This document shows positions 10,146 through 18,055 of a stretch of 46,770 nucleotides of DNA, piece after piece. The position numbers were made by a program, and so were the translations under genes. How positions within the stretch are numbered: position 1 is the first letter of the stretch; each line of letters begins with the position of its first letter. Origin of the DNA: Terriglobales bacterium (GTDB lineage: Bacteria; Acidobacteriota; Terriglobia; Terriglobales; Acidobacteriaceae). A model generated the notes under the pieces. It did no database searches and was not told where the DNA came from. It was given only the letters and a program-made list of their open reading frames with translations. The stretch lies in assembly GCA_025934025.1 (NCBI GenBank), contig JAICYU010000003.1, positions 1 to 46,770 of the forward strand, given 5' to 3'.

Positions 10146-11537
10146 TCAGTTGTTCAAAGTCTCCGTAAGCTTGTTGAGCATCCGATTGAGGTCTTTATCT
10201 TCCTGCCGCTGCTGTTCAATCTTATCAACCGAATGCATCACCGTGGTGTGATGCTTGCCTCCAAACTGCCGGCCGATTTCCGGCAGTGAAGCCTCAGTCA
10301 TTTGCTTGGCCAGGTACATGGCTACCTGCCTGGGAAAAACGATTGCCCGGGAGTTGCTCTTGGCCTTGATCTCCATCGCGCGCAGCCCGAACTGCTCAGC
10401 CACGGCCTTCTGGATGGCATCAATCGTGATCTTGCGCGCTTGCGAATCAATGAAATTCTTGAGCACCTGTTGCGCTGTGGCCAGGGTGATTTCCGCGCCG
10501 GTGAGGGAACAATAGGCCATCAAGCGGATGAGTGCTCCCTCCAGCTCGCGCACGTTGGTGCGGACATTAGACGCGATATAGAGCGCGAGATCCGTCGAGA
10601 GCGTAACTTTCTCTGATTCCGCCTTCTTCTGAAGAATGGCGACTTTGGTTTCGAGGTCCGGCGGCTGAATATCGGCGATTAAGCCCCACTCAAAGCGCGA
10701 GCGCAATCGGTCTTCAATCTCGGCTAACTCCTTGGGAGGACGATCGCTGGCGATCACGATCTGCTTCATGGACTCGTGCAGCGCGTTAAAGGTATGGAAA
10801 AACTCTTCCTGTGTGCGTTCCTTCTGGGCCAGGAACTGGATATCGTCAATCAGCAAAACATCAACGTTGCGGAATTTATCCCGAAAACTCGTCATGCGAT
10901 CATAGCGCAGCGAGTTGATCATCTCGTTGGTGAATTTCTCGCTCGATGCGTAGCAGATGGAGGCCTGCGGCTGATGCCGCTTCACCTCGTGCCCAATCGC
11001 CTGCATCAGGTGCGTCTTGCCCATGCCGACGCCACCATACAGGAAAAGCGGATTGTAGGCTTTTGACGGCCGCTCGGCGACAGCCTGCGCCGCGGCGTGA
11101 GCAAACTGGTTTCCCGCGCCAATTACGAAAGCTTCAAAGCGATATCTGGGATTCAGATGTGCCGCGGAATCCCAATCAAATTTCTGCTGTTTCACAGCGT
11201 TTGAGGCCGGCATGCTGGCGGAGACAGGAGCAAAGCCCCCATCGGGCCGCACCGGAGGACTCGAAGGATCCTCTTCCACGGTGACAAACCTCACGTCTTC
11301 GTACTCCGGAGTGAGGATGTCCACCGCCTCCTGAATCAGATCGCCAAACTTATCTCCAATGTGGCGAAACTCCGGCGTAGGGACGCGGACGAAAATAACT
11401 TTTCCGTTTGCGTGACTGAAGCGCGTGGGTTTGAGCCACGTGTCATAGGAATGACGGCTGATCTTTTTCTCCAACGCCGCCAGAATACGAAGCCAAGGAT
11501 TTGCGGTGGCGCTAACGGTCGCAGTAGTAACGGACAT
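10146..11537 (-). CDS. dnaA: Chromosomal replication initiator DnaA
   Basis: A 463-residue initiator that binds DnaA boxes and melts oriC. Domain I is at 1-85 (includes HSYDTWLKPT), followed by a Pro/Ser linker at 88-120 and the AAA+ domain at about 125-340 with Walker A GGVGMGKT (168-175) and Walker B VLLIDDIQF (227-235). Domain IV at the C-terminus has the DNA-contact signature GGKHHTTVMHSVDKI (426-440). In the usual GxRDHTTV motif the R-D pair is K-H here, a change in the region that reads DnaA boxes. AGGAAG is about 11 nt before the ATG. It faces away from rpmH across the proposed origin. Confidence 0.98.
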   Translation of the reverse strand: MSVTTATVSATANPWLRILAALEKKISRHSYDTWLKPTRFSHANGKVIFVRVPTPEFRHIGDKFGDLIQEAVDILTPEYEDVRFVTVEEDPSSPPVRPDGGFAPVSASMPASNAVKQQKFDWDSAAHLNPRYRFEAFVIGAGNQFAHAAAQAVAERPSKAYNPLFLYGGVGMGKTHLMQAIGHEVKRHQPQASICYASSEKFTNEMINSLRYDRMTSFRDKFRNVDVLLIDDIQFLAQKERTQEEFFHTFNALHESMKQIVIASDRPPKELAEIEDRLRSRFEWGLIADIQPPDLETKVAILQKKAESEKVTLSTDLALYIASNVRTNVRELEGALIRLMAYCSLTGAEITLATAQQVLKNFIDSQARKITIDAIQKAVAEQFGLRAMEIKAKSNSRAIVFPRQVAMYLAKQMTEASLPEIGRQFGGKHHTTVMHSVDKIEQQRQEDKDLNRMLNKLTETLNN

Positions 11538-11588
11538 TGATTTGATTGCTTCCTAATGCGAGCCGGCCAGGGGCCCGACTTCAAAAAA

Positions 11589-11707
11589 CCACAGTGAGAT
11601 TGAGATTTTTTGCTCTGATCTTGGGTTCTACAGAACGTTGAACACTTCGTTGTGCAACAAAATTCTCTTGGGCTGGTGGGCATACTAGCACAACGTTCTC
11701 ACTGTGG
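11589..11707. repeat. Nested inverted repeats in the oriC candidate
   Basis: CCACAGTGAGA (11589-11599) is the exact reverse complement of 11697-11707. Inside it, GAACGTTG (about 11633-11640) pairs with CAACGTTC (11691-11698), and CGTTGTGC (11649-11656) pairs with GCACAACG (11688-11695). The right outer arm overlaps the DnaA-box-like 9-mer at 11703. Symmetric arms around a 97-nt core suggest protein-binding sites rather than a terminator. Confidence 0.6.
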
Positions 11708-11948
11708 AAACGCGCGCGCGAAATTTTTTTGCAGAAAATTCCTTGATTGCTGATTGCAAAGAATTTTTCTTTTTCTCGTTCCATCTTCTTTGCTCCGCGC
11801 GTGGTGCAAACGTCGAAAATGCTTTTTCCGAAATTCATGCTGCACAGATTTCTGCTCAAGCAAAATGTTCGCCTGAACAGTGAGAAGCCGTCGCCAATAT
11901 CGTCGGGCCAAAGACATTGCGAGCTAGCGTGATGTGCCTCAATTCCTT

Positions 11949-11954
11949 TATACT
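11949..11954 (+). promoter_or_regulatory. -10 hexamer for the rpmH cluster
   Basis: TATACT lies 48 nt before the rpmH ATG, in the right place for the rpmH-rnpA-yidD-yidC transcript. No convincing -35 is found at 16-18 nt. Confidence 0.35.
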
Positions 11955-12002
11955 TCTCGTTTGCCCCGCGCAAAAATTTTTGAGTAGGAGCACCCTTGCT
12001 GC

Positions 12003-12158
12003 ATGCCTAAGCGCACGTTTCAACCGAACCGCCGCCACCGGTCCAAGACCCACGGATTCAGGACCCGCATGAAGACCAAAGGCGGCCAGGCAGTCCTTTC
12101 CCGCCGCCGGGCCAAAGGACGCAAACGAGTTTCGGTAAAACCAGGTTACAGGGACTAA
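12003..12158 (+). CDS. rpmH: 50S ribosomal protein L34
   Basis: A 51-residue, very basic ribosomal protein: [20 protein letters not shown], then [20 protein letters not shown], the full L34 signature. It has a C-terminal extension of a few residues (VSVKPGYRD) relative to the usual 44-47. It is the first gene rightwards of the proposed origin and is followed 15 nt later by rnpA, the standard order. The spacing from the upstream GGAG is long (about 14 nt). Confidence 0.97.
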   Translation: MPKRTFQPNRRHRSKTHGFRTRMKTKGGQAVLSRRRAKGRKRVSVKPGYRD

Positions 12159-12173
12159 CGTCAGCCGCTCGCT

Positions 12174-12554
12174 GTGGCCCAGCAAGGCGCAAACCTCTCG
12201 CAACGCTTTCCCCGGAACTCGCGGTTGTTGAAGCATGCTGATTTTCAGGCTGTCTACCGGCAGGGCAAGAAGAGGATTTCCGGAAACGTGATTGCCTTTT
12301 ATCTGGAGCGGGCTGATGGAGCGGGTCCGCGAATAGGATTTACGGTGGGAAAGGTGCTTGGCGGCGCGGTGGAGCGCAACCGGATTCGCCGGAGAATGCG
12401 GGCTGCTGTCCGGCATCGGCTGGCAGAGTTTAGCCGCTCTCTGGACGTGGTATTGCATCCCCGCAAATCGGTGCTTGATCTGGAATTCGCAGCTTTGGAA
12501 AAGGAAATCGGTGGTCTTTTCGCTGCCCTGGAGAAAGCCAGCGGACGCACATGA
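12174..12554 (+). CDS. rnpA: Ribonuclease P protein component
   Basis: The protein subunit of RNase P, which matures the 5' ends of tRNAs together with the RNA rnpB (not in this window). It is 126 residues from a GTG start. The conserved core reads [20 protein letters not shown] early on and [17 protein letters not shown], the RNR motif that contacts the RNA, near 65-80. It follows rpmH by 15 nt and overlaps yidD by 4 nt (ATGA), implying translational coupling. No Shine-Dalgarno is obvious before the GTG. Confidence 0.96.
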   Translation: MAQQGANLSQRFPRNSRLLKHADFQAVYRQGKKRISGNVIAFYLERADGAGPRIGFTVGKVLGGAVERNRIRRRMRAAVRHRLAEFSRSLDVVLHPRKSVLDLEFAALEKEIGGLFAALEKASGRT

Positions 12555-12766
12555 CCAAAGCAGTCACTCTAGTTCTGAAGTTTTACAAAGGGGCAGTTTC
12601 GCCCTGGCTGCCTATGGCCTGCCGCTATGTTCCTACCTGCTCTGAATACGCGGCCGAAGCAGTGGCCCGCCATGGTGCGCTGCGCGGAGCTGTGCTGGCC
12701 TGCCGGCGCGTGCTTCGTTGTAACCCCTGGGGCCGCGGTGGTTATGACCCGGTACCCAAATGTTAG
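12551..12766 (+). CDS. yidD: Membrane protein insertion efficiency factor YidD
   Basis: A 71-residue membrane-associated protein with the full family pattern: [24 protein letters not shown] and, at the end, [14 protein letters not shown]. Three of its Cys sit in the CRYVPTC and RCNPW blocks. YidD helps YidC-dependent insertion of inner membrane proteins. It overlaps rnpA by four bases and lies 13 nt before yidC, so the three are one transcription unit. Confidence 0.96.
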   Translation: MTKAVTLVLKFYKGAVSPWLPMACRYVPTCSEYAAEAVARHGALRGAVLACRRVLRCNPWGRGGYDPVPKC

Positions 12767-12779
12767 TTGAGATCAGAAA

Positions 12780-14534
12780 TTGAGCGAATACCACAACCCA
12801 CAACAAGACCCTGGCTCACAGAAACGGCTGATGCTGGCTTTTTTGCTCGTCTTCATCATGATCGCGGCGATGCAGTTTCTTCTTCCTAAGCCGAAGCCGC
12901 CGCAGCAGGAGAAGCAGGGCGCCACGCCGCAGCCCTCGGCCCAGGCAACTCCTGTTCCCGCAGCGGCCGCTACTCCCAAACCACGTGCACCGCGAGCCGC
13001 ATCAAGAGCGGCGATCAAGCAGGGGGGCAGCGAATCTGAAACCGTTTTGGAAAACGATTTCTACCGCGTCACGTTCAGCAATCGCGGCGCCGTAGCGAAG
13101 TCCTGGATTTTGAAAAAGTACAAGGACCAGAAGGGGAATCCACTGGATCTGGTCAACGGGGCCGCCGCTCCCGTGCTTGGCTATCCGCTTTCATTCTTTG
13201 CTTATGACAAGGACTTGGAAAATCAGCTCAACAACGCGCTATATGTCGGCAAAACGGAAATGGCCGGCACTTCCAAAGATCTGACGTTCGACTATTCTGA
13301 TGGCGATATCACCGCGCGAAAAACCTTTCGTCTGGAGAAGAACTATGTCCTCGCGCTTGAGACAGAGGTCACGCGCAATGGCGAAGCCATCACCGTCTAT
13401 CCGCAGTGGCCCGGCGGATTGGGCGATCAGGGTTCTTTAGGCTCTTATTCAGCGTCGCGTCTCGACTGGAATCAGGACGGCAATGTCGAGCGCAAGACCG
13501 CGACGTCCGGCTTCTTCCTGACCGGCAAGAAGTGGATCTCAGGCGGCCAGACTCTCAACGGGCCATTCCAGTGGGCGGCAACGGCAGACCAGTACTTTAT
13601 TGCAGCATTCATGCCCGCCAATCCCAATGGCACGGCGATGGTAACACTGAACAGCCAGGTTGAGGTTCCGAAGGACCCTGCCAATCCGAAAGAAACGACC
13701 AAGGTCTCAGTGCTTGGGCTGGCTTTCGGCCATTCTGGAGAAGCGAACCGGTTGCGACTTTATGCCGGCCCCAAGGCAGTGGACCAACTGGAGAGCACGC
13801 AGGCGCAACCCGGGGGGCCTGATCTTCGCGGTGCGATAGATTTCGGCTTCTTCGGCTTCATTGCGCGTCCGCTCTTCCTCTGGCTCAAGTGGACGCACGA
13901 CCACTGGATCTCCAACTGGGGCTGGGCCATTGCCTTCCTCACGATTGTCATCACGATGGCTCTGTTGCCGCTGCGCGTCTCCAGCCAGAAATCAGCGCTG
14001 AAGATGCAGAAAATCCAGCCACAGGTAAAAGCGATCTCGGAAAAATACAAACGCTACAGCATCACCGACCCGCGACGCCAGGAAATGCAGAAGGAGATGT
14101 CGGCGCTGTACAAGCGTGAAGGTGTGAACCCGCTGGGCGGGTGCTTCCCCATGCTGCTGCAGATGCCGTTCCTCTTCGCGTTCTACTCCATGCTGGGCAA
14201 CGCGATTGAACTGCGCCTTTCAAGCTGGCTGTGGGTCAAGGATCTTTCCGCGCCTGACCCGCTTCACATCCTGCCAATCCTGATTGTTGTAAGCATGTTC
14301 GTCATGCAAAAGAGCACACCCCAGGCGGGCATGGACCCGGCGCAGCAGAAGATGATGAACATGCTCGCGCCGTTGATGATCGGCGGCATAAGCTGGAGTG
14401 TCGCCGCCGGGCTCTGCGTTTACTGGGCCATCAGCAACGTTCTTGGGTATGCGCAGCAGGTCTGGATCAACCGCTCGGAATTGGGCCAGCAGGTACGGAA
14501 AGCGCAGGAGCGCCGCGCCACACGCAAGAAATGA
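12780..14534 (+). CDS. yidC: Membrane protein insertase YidC
   Basis: An Oxa1-family insertase that places proteins into the inner membrane, alone or with SecYEG. It is 584 residues from a TTG start. The first transmembrane segment is at 16-35 (LMLAFLLVFIMIAAMQFLL), followed by a Pro/Gln/Ala-rich linker, the large periplasmic beta domain (about 75-345) of the Gram-negative type, then the conserved membrane core from about 360 (WGWAIAFLTIVITMALLPLR, NPLGGCFPMLLQMPFLFAFY) with the hydrophilic-groove Arg in the LPLR block. The C-terminus is basic. It overlaps the khpB start by 4 nt. Confidence 0.97.
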   Translation: MSEYHNPQQDPGSQKRLMLAFLLVFIMIAAMQFLLPKPKPPQQEKQGATPQPSAQATPVPAAAATPKPRAPRAASRAAIKQGGSESETVLENDFYRVTFSNRGAVAKSWILKKYKDQKGNPLDLVNGAAAPVLGYPLSFFAYDKDLENQLNNALYVGKTEMAGTSKDLTFDYSDGDITARKTFRLEKNYVLALETEVTRNGEAITVYPQWPGGLGDQGSLGSYSASRLDWNQDGNVERKTATSGFFLTGKKWISGGQTLNGPFQWAATADQYFIAAFMPANPNGTAMVTLNSQVEVPKDPANPKETTKVSVLGLAFGHSGEANRLRLYAGPKAVDQLESTQAQPGGPDLRGAIDFGFFGFIARPLFLWLKWTHDHWISNWGWAIAFLTIVITMALLPLRVSSQKSALKMQKIQPQVKAISEKYKRYSITDPRRQEMQKEMSALYKREGVNPLGGCFPMLLQMPFLFAFYSMLGNAIELRLSSWLWVKDLSAPDPLHILPILIVVSMFVMQKSTPQAGMDPAQQKMMNMLAPLMIGGISWSVAAGLCVYWAISNVLGYAQQVWINRSELGQQVRKAQERRATRKK

Positions 14535-15103
14535 CGCGCGCGTTTAGAATCGAAACTTCAGCAGAATGGGAATTCGGAACTATGCTTCAAGATAAGGTCG
14601 CTGCGGCAAAGAAGATTGATTCGCTGCTGAAGAACATCATCGCTTCCGGCGGCTTCCGCTTGAAGTACCGCATTACGGTTAACCCGCCAGTCAATCCAGA
14701 TCAAGACTTGGAAACTCCGGAGGTCCTGGTGGAACTGGCCGGACCCGACAGCAGCCTTTTGCTGGAGCGCGGAGGCGAGATGCTGCGGTCCTTGGAACTG
14801 ATCGGCCATGAAATGCTGCACCTTCATTCGGAAGAGCATTCGCGCGTCGCTTTTGATTGCAAAGGATACCGTGCAGCCCGCCAACAGGAGTTGAAGCTCG
14901 CCGCCCAGGTAGCAGCGGAAAAGGTCGCCCGCACCGGCGTTCCCTACTCTTTTGCTCCGATGTCATCGCGTGAGCGGCGAATGCTTCACCTGGCTTTTCG
15001 TGACCACGCCTCACTGACTACCCAGAGCGAAGGCGAAGGCGGCCGCCGATACGTGGTTCTCTATCCCAAGGACTACAAGCCCGCACGGCCTGTTCGCCGC
15101 TAA
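14531..15103 (+). CDS. khpB: KhpB/Jag-like RNA-binding protein (KH-R3H)
   Basis: A 190-residue cytoplasmic RNA-binding protein. Residues about 22-112 resemble a type-II KH domain, although the GxxG loop reads LERGG instead of IGRRG. Residues 113-185 form an R3H domain (VAFDCKGYRAARQQELKLAA, then APMSSRERRMLHLAF). The N-terminal Jag domain of the Firmicute proteins is absent. It overlaps yidC by ATGA, so the ATG at 14531 is the natural coupled start; an internal ATG at 14582 is possible. The yidC-jag pairing is classical. Confidence 0.88.
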   Translation: MTRAFRIETSAEWEFGTMLQDKVAAAKKIDSLLKNIIASGGFRLKYRITVNPPVNPDQDLETPEVLVELAGPDSSLLLERGGEMLRSLELIGHEMLHLHSEEHSRVAFDCKGYRAARQQELKLAAQVAAEKVARTGVPYSFAPMSSRERRMLHLAFRDHASLTTQSEGEGGRRYVVLYPKDYKPARPVRR

Positions 15104-15157
15104 ATTCTCTCCTCGTGCCATTCGGAACTCAGGCTATCATCAGAGCGAGTTTGCCCC

Positions 15158-15991
15158 ATGACTGAAGTAAGCATGATCGGCGAAGTCCAGATCTTCGGGC
15201 TTCTGGACGAAGAGGAACGCGAAGCTCTCGCCCAGATGATGAACAGCCGCGATTTCAAAGCTGGCGAGGCGATCTTCCAGTACGGAGATCCCGGCGGCGA
15301 GATTTTTATTCTTCGCAACGGCAGCGTGGAAGTGTACGTGGAGAGCACCGATGGCGAGAAGATCATCCTGGCGGAAAACGAAAAGGGCGATGTGCTCGGA
15401 GAGTTATCTTTCCTTGATGGAGGCCCAAGAACCGCTACCGCCGTGGCGCGCGAAGATACGCAAACTCTGAGCATGCATCGCGAGCGCCTGCTCGAGTTTG
15501 TGGACAAGCATCCGCACGCCGCCATGGACCTTCTGACCGTGGTCGGGCGCAGGCTCCGCTCCACCGACGATCTCTTGCGTACCCGCGTCTCGCGCAACAT
15601 CAACGTGGAAGAAGAGCAGCGGATGACCCTGGGCCAGCGCGTTGCCGATCGCGTGGCGGCCTTCGGAGGTTCCTGGAAATTCATTGCCATCTTCGGCTCA
15701 TGTATGGTGATCTGGGTAATTCTGAACACGGTAGCCGTACTTTTCCGCCATTTCGATCCCTACCCTTTCATTCTGCTCAATCTGTTTCTTTCCATGATCG
15801 CGGCCATTCAAGCGCCGGTGATCATGATGTCGCAGAACCGCCAGGCGGCGAAGGACCGGTTGCAGGCGGATGCCGATTACGAAATAAATCTGAAGGCCGA
15901 ACTGGAAGTGGCGCATCTTCATCGCAAGCTGGACAACATCTACGAGCGACTGGAAGAGCACTGGTCGCGCCTGGAACGCACCCACGACTAA
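15158..15991 (+). CDS. Cyclic-nucleotide-binding domain fused to DUF1003 membrane domain
   Basis: A 277-residue fusion. Residues 8-125 are a cNMP-binding beta-roll (IFGLLDEEEREALAQMM, FILRNGSVEVYV, GDVLGELSFLDGGPRTATAV: the phosphate-binding cassette with GELSF and RTATA). Residues about 150-260 are a DUF1003 module with two transmembrane helices (FIAIFGSCMVIWVILNTVAV and FILLNLFLSMIAAIQAPVIM) and the NRQAAKDRLQADADYEINLK signature. The C-terminal helix is a short coiled coil. It probably senses a cyclic nucleotide at the membrane; the output is unknown. It sits between khpB and mnmE in the origin cluster, 54 nt after khpB. Confidence 0.9.
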   Translation: MTEVSMIGEVQIFGLLDEEEREALAQMMNSRDFKAGEAIFQYGDPGGEIFILRNGSVEVYVESTDGEKIILAENEKGDVLGELSFLDGGPRTATAVAREDTQTLSMHRERLLEFVDKHPHAAMDLLTVVGRRLRSTDDLLRTRVSRNINVEEEQRMTLGQRVADRVAAFGGSWKFIAIFGSCMVIWVILNTVAVLFRHFDPYPFILLNLFLSMIAAIQAPVIMMSQNRQAAKDRLQADADYEINLKAELEVAHLHRKLDNIYERLEEHWSRLERTHD

Positions 15992-15997
15992 ACGCTT

Positions 15998-16003
15998 TAA
16001 AAT
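15998..16003 (+). promoter_or_regulatory. -10-like hexamer 7 nt before mnmE start
   Basis: TAAAAT lies 7 nt before the GTG at 16011, and no Shine-Dalgarno lies between. It is part of the leaderless-type pattern described in the findings. Confidence 0.4.
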
Positions 16004-16010
16004 GTAGCCT

Positions 16011-17369
16011 GTGAACCTTGACGACACCATCGTCGCCCTTGCTACCCCTCAGGGGCGAGGCGGCATTGGAGTGGTGCGTCTTTCCGGGCCGGAGGCGCGT
16101 TCCATTGCCTCGCCCATGCTTCGCGTGAAGCGCGATCTTGAACCGGGACGAGCTCTCTTCGGGGAATTGCTGGATCCGGAGAGTAACTCGCGTATTGATG
16201 AAGTGGTCGTGACCTTCTTTGCCAAGCCGCATTCCTACACCACCGATGACGTGGTCGAGATATCGGCCCACGGCTCTCCTGTAGTGCTGCGCCATGTAGT
16301 CGAACTGGCAACTGCCCGGGGCGCGCGGCTGGCCGAGCCGGGAGAGTTCACCATGCGGGCTTTCCTCAACGGCCGCATTGATCTCACCCAGGCTGAGGCT
16401 GTGCGCGATCTCATCGAGTCGCAAACGCTCTACCAGGCCAAAGTGGCCTCACAACAGCTTGAAGGAGCGCTCTCTCGCTGCTTGCAGCCGATCAAGAAGA
16501 GGCTGGTGGACTTGATCGCCGTGATGGAAGCCGGTATTGACTTCGCCGAGGATGATGTCGCAGTCCTCCCCGGCGATGAGATACGCCAGCGCATCAACGC
16601 CGTTCAGGAGCCACTGGAGCATCTTCGGGCATCGTTCAGCTATGGCCGCATGGTTCACGAAGGGTTGAGTCTGGCGATTGTTGGCCGCCCGAACGTCGGT
16701 AAATCGAGCTTATTTAATCGCCTGGTCCAGCGCGAGCGCGCGATTGTGACTGCCACGCCGGGCACCACTCGCGATCTGGTGACGGAAACGGTCGCTTTGG
16801 CCGGCATTCCCCTCAAGCTGATTGACACCGCCGGCATTCGCCACAGCAGCGACGAAGCCGAAAGCATCGGCGTGCGCAAGTCGCAGGAGGCGCTCAGCGA
16901 GGCAGACATGGTGCTGGTGGTTCTCGACACCACACAGCAGATTTCCGAAGAAGATCGCGAGCTCCTGGCTTCCGCTCACTCGCGTCGTGCTCTGGTTGCC
17001 GCCAATAAATCAGATCTTTCCGCCAATGGCCTCTCGCCGGAGCTTGATGGATGTAAAGCGGTGAGAACGTCGGCCGTGACGGGAGAGGGAATCGAAAAGC
17101 TGCGCGAGCAAATCCTCGCTGAAATTTCCGGTTCGGCCGGCAGCGAGCAGGAATCCGGCTTTCTGACTAATGTACGGCATCAACGTTTGGTGGAAGAATC
17201 CATTGCTGGCCTCGATGCGGCGCGAGTGGCGGTCCAGCGAAGTGTGCCGCACGAAATGATCATGCTTGACCTCTACAGCGCGTTGCGTCCGTTGGACGCC
17301 ATCACCGGCGAGACCACGACAGACGATATTCTCGGCGTAATTTTCAGCAGTTTTTGTATTGGCAAGTAA
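16011..17369 (+). CDS. mnmE: tRNA modification GTPase MnmE
   Basis: A 452-residue GTPase that, with MnmG, adds (carboxymethyl)aminomethyl groups to U34 of certain tRNAs. The N-terminal folate-binding domain starts DDTIVALATPQGRGGIGVVR. The G domain, inserted in a helical domain, shows G1 GRPNVGKS (225-232), G2 GTTRD (251-255), G3 DTAG (272-275) and G4 NKSD. The C-terminus is the invariant FCIGK. It starts with GTG. It ends exactly one base before the stop of the convergent papain-like gene. MnmG, often nearby in origin clusters, is not in this window. Confidence 0.97.
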   Translation: MNLDDTIVALATPQGRGGIGVVRLSGPEARSIASPMLRVKRDLEPGRALFGELLDPESNSRIDEVVVTFFAKPHSYTTDDVVEISAHGSPVVLRHVVELATARGARLAEPGEFTMRAFLNGRIDLTQAEAVRDLIESQTLYQAKVASQQLEGALSRCLQPIKKRLVDLIAVMEAGIDFAEDDVAVLPGDEIRQRINAVQEPLEHLRASFSYGRMVHEGLSLAIVGRPNVGKSSLFNRLVQRERAIVTATPGTTRDLVTETVALAGIPLKLIDTAGIRHSSDEAESIGVRKSQEALSEADMVLVVLDTTQQISEEDRELLASAHSRRALVAANKSDLSANGLSPELDGCKAVRTSAVTGEGIEKLREQILAEISGSAGSEQESGFLTNVRHQRLVEESIAGLDAARVAVQRSVPHEMIMLDLYSALRPLDAITGETTTDDILGVIFSSFCIGK

Positions 17370-17999
17370 TTAAGAGGGCAGTACGGACATGGTTACGATT
17401 CCGCCAATCTCTGCCACGTCATCGCGTCCCTTTTCAAAGGTCGTTCCCGGCAGGTTGGCAATGGTGTTGGCCAGCCGAAGTTCTTTGATCTCGTAAAGAC
17501 GGGAGCCATCGCGGCCGATGTGTTCGTCGTAAGTGGCGCCAGCCAAATAGTAGGCGTGCCCGCGCACGATCACTAGAGCGATTTGCTGCCGTTCGAGTCC
17601 TGCAATCAGTGAATCCACATCGCGCGGAGCGCCTGAAGTGAAATCGAGTCGCAGTCTGACATGGCGGCCACCGTCGAGCACAAACTCGCCATCTACAGCA
17701 CGGGCCAGCGACTCTGCCGACGGAATCTCCTGCACGCACAGCTCCCCTCCATAGAGGCGCATGAGCCAGAAGTGCCGGTCGAGGTTCACTTTCTGCTGAC
17801 GCAACATGGCTTCCAAACCAGCCGCCACAGCCCAGCTCTCACACTGCTGGTTGGTGGTGATCAGGTCTTCTGGGTTCAAGTCTGCGGTCTGGTTCGGCTT
17901 GTAGAGATAGGCTTGTTGGGGCTTCTTTTTGTCGAAGGCGGAAACAGAGACTGCGGCGAGCAAAAACAAAACGACCGCAATGCGCATTGAGCTGGTCAC
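17370..17999 (-). CDS. Secreted papain-like cysteine peptidase domain protein
   Basis: A 209-residue protein with a signal peptide (MRIAVVLFLLAAVSVSA from the fifth codon; mature end near residue 22). The mature part contains NQQCESWAVAAGLEAML, like the papain Q...CxSWA nucleophile helix (C53, W56), then RGHAYYLAGATYDEH with H148 and D158 as a plausible His-Asp pair. This resembles C39/papain-like peptidases, but the family is not identified with certainty and the pieces could be a non-catalytic fold. The start is a GTG at 17999, or the ATG at 17987. It converges on mnmE without any intergenic base. Predicted periplasmic or secreted. Confidence 0.75.
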   Translation of the reverse strand: MTSSMRIAVVLFLLAAVSVSAFDKKKPQQAYLYKPNQTADLNPEDLITTNQQCESWAVAAGLEAMLRQQKVNLDRHFWLMRLYGGELCVQEIPSAESLARAVDGEFVLDGGRHVRLRLDFTSGAPRDVDSLIAGLERQQIALVIVRGHAYYLAGATYDEHIGRDGSRLYEIKELRLANTIANLPGTTFEKGRDDVAEIGGIVTMSVLPS

Positions 18000-18005
18000 C
18001 GAGTC

Positions 18006-18011
18006 AGTGTA
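18006..18011 (-). promoter_or_regulatory. -10-like hexamer 6 nt before papain-like gene
   Basis: TACACT reads on the minus strand 6 nt before the GTG at 17999, with no Shine-Dalgarno. If real, it supports the GTG start and a leaderless mRNA. Confidence 0.4.
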
Positions 18012-18055
18012 ACCCTGATGTAGGAGCCAGGCGATACGGCCTTTTGCCGAGGTTC

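Larger units (their letters stand above)
11538..12002. other. Candidate replication origin (oriC), dnaA-rpmH intergenic region
   Basis: A 465-nt gene-free stretch between divergent dnaA and rpmH, the classical bacterial oriC position. It holds DnaA-box-like 9-mers (TGTGGAAAC at 11703-11711, TGTGCAACA at 11651-11659, each one base off TGTGNAWAA), several nested inverted repeats (see 11589-11707), and an AT-rich segment at about 11719-11779 with long A and T runs that could be the unwinding element. Genes on both sides mainly point outward, as expected for an origin. No exact TTATCCACA box was seen. The call rests on synteny and these signals; cumulative GC skew would settle it. Confidence 0.7.

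Noticed and set aside
11581-12458. Open frames on the minus strand across the dnaA-rpmH gap and rpmH/rnpA
   Set aside because: They overlap the AT-rich origin and the unambiguous L34 and RnpA genes on the other strand; none resembles a protein.
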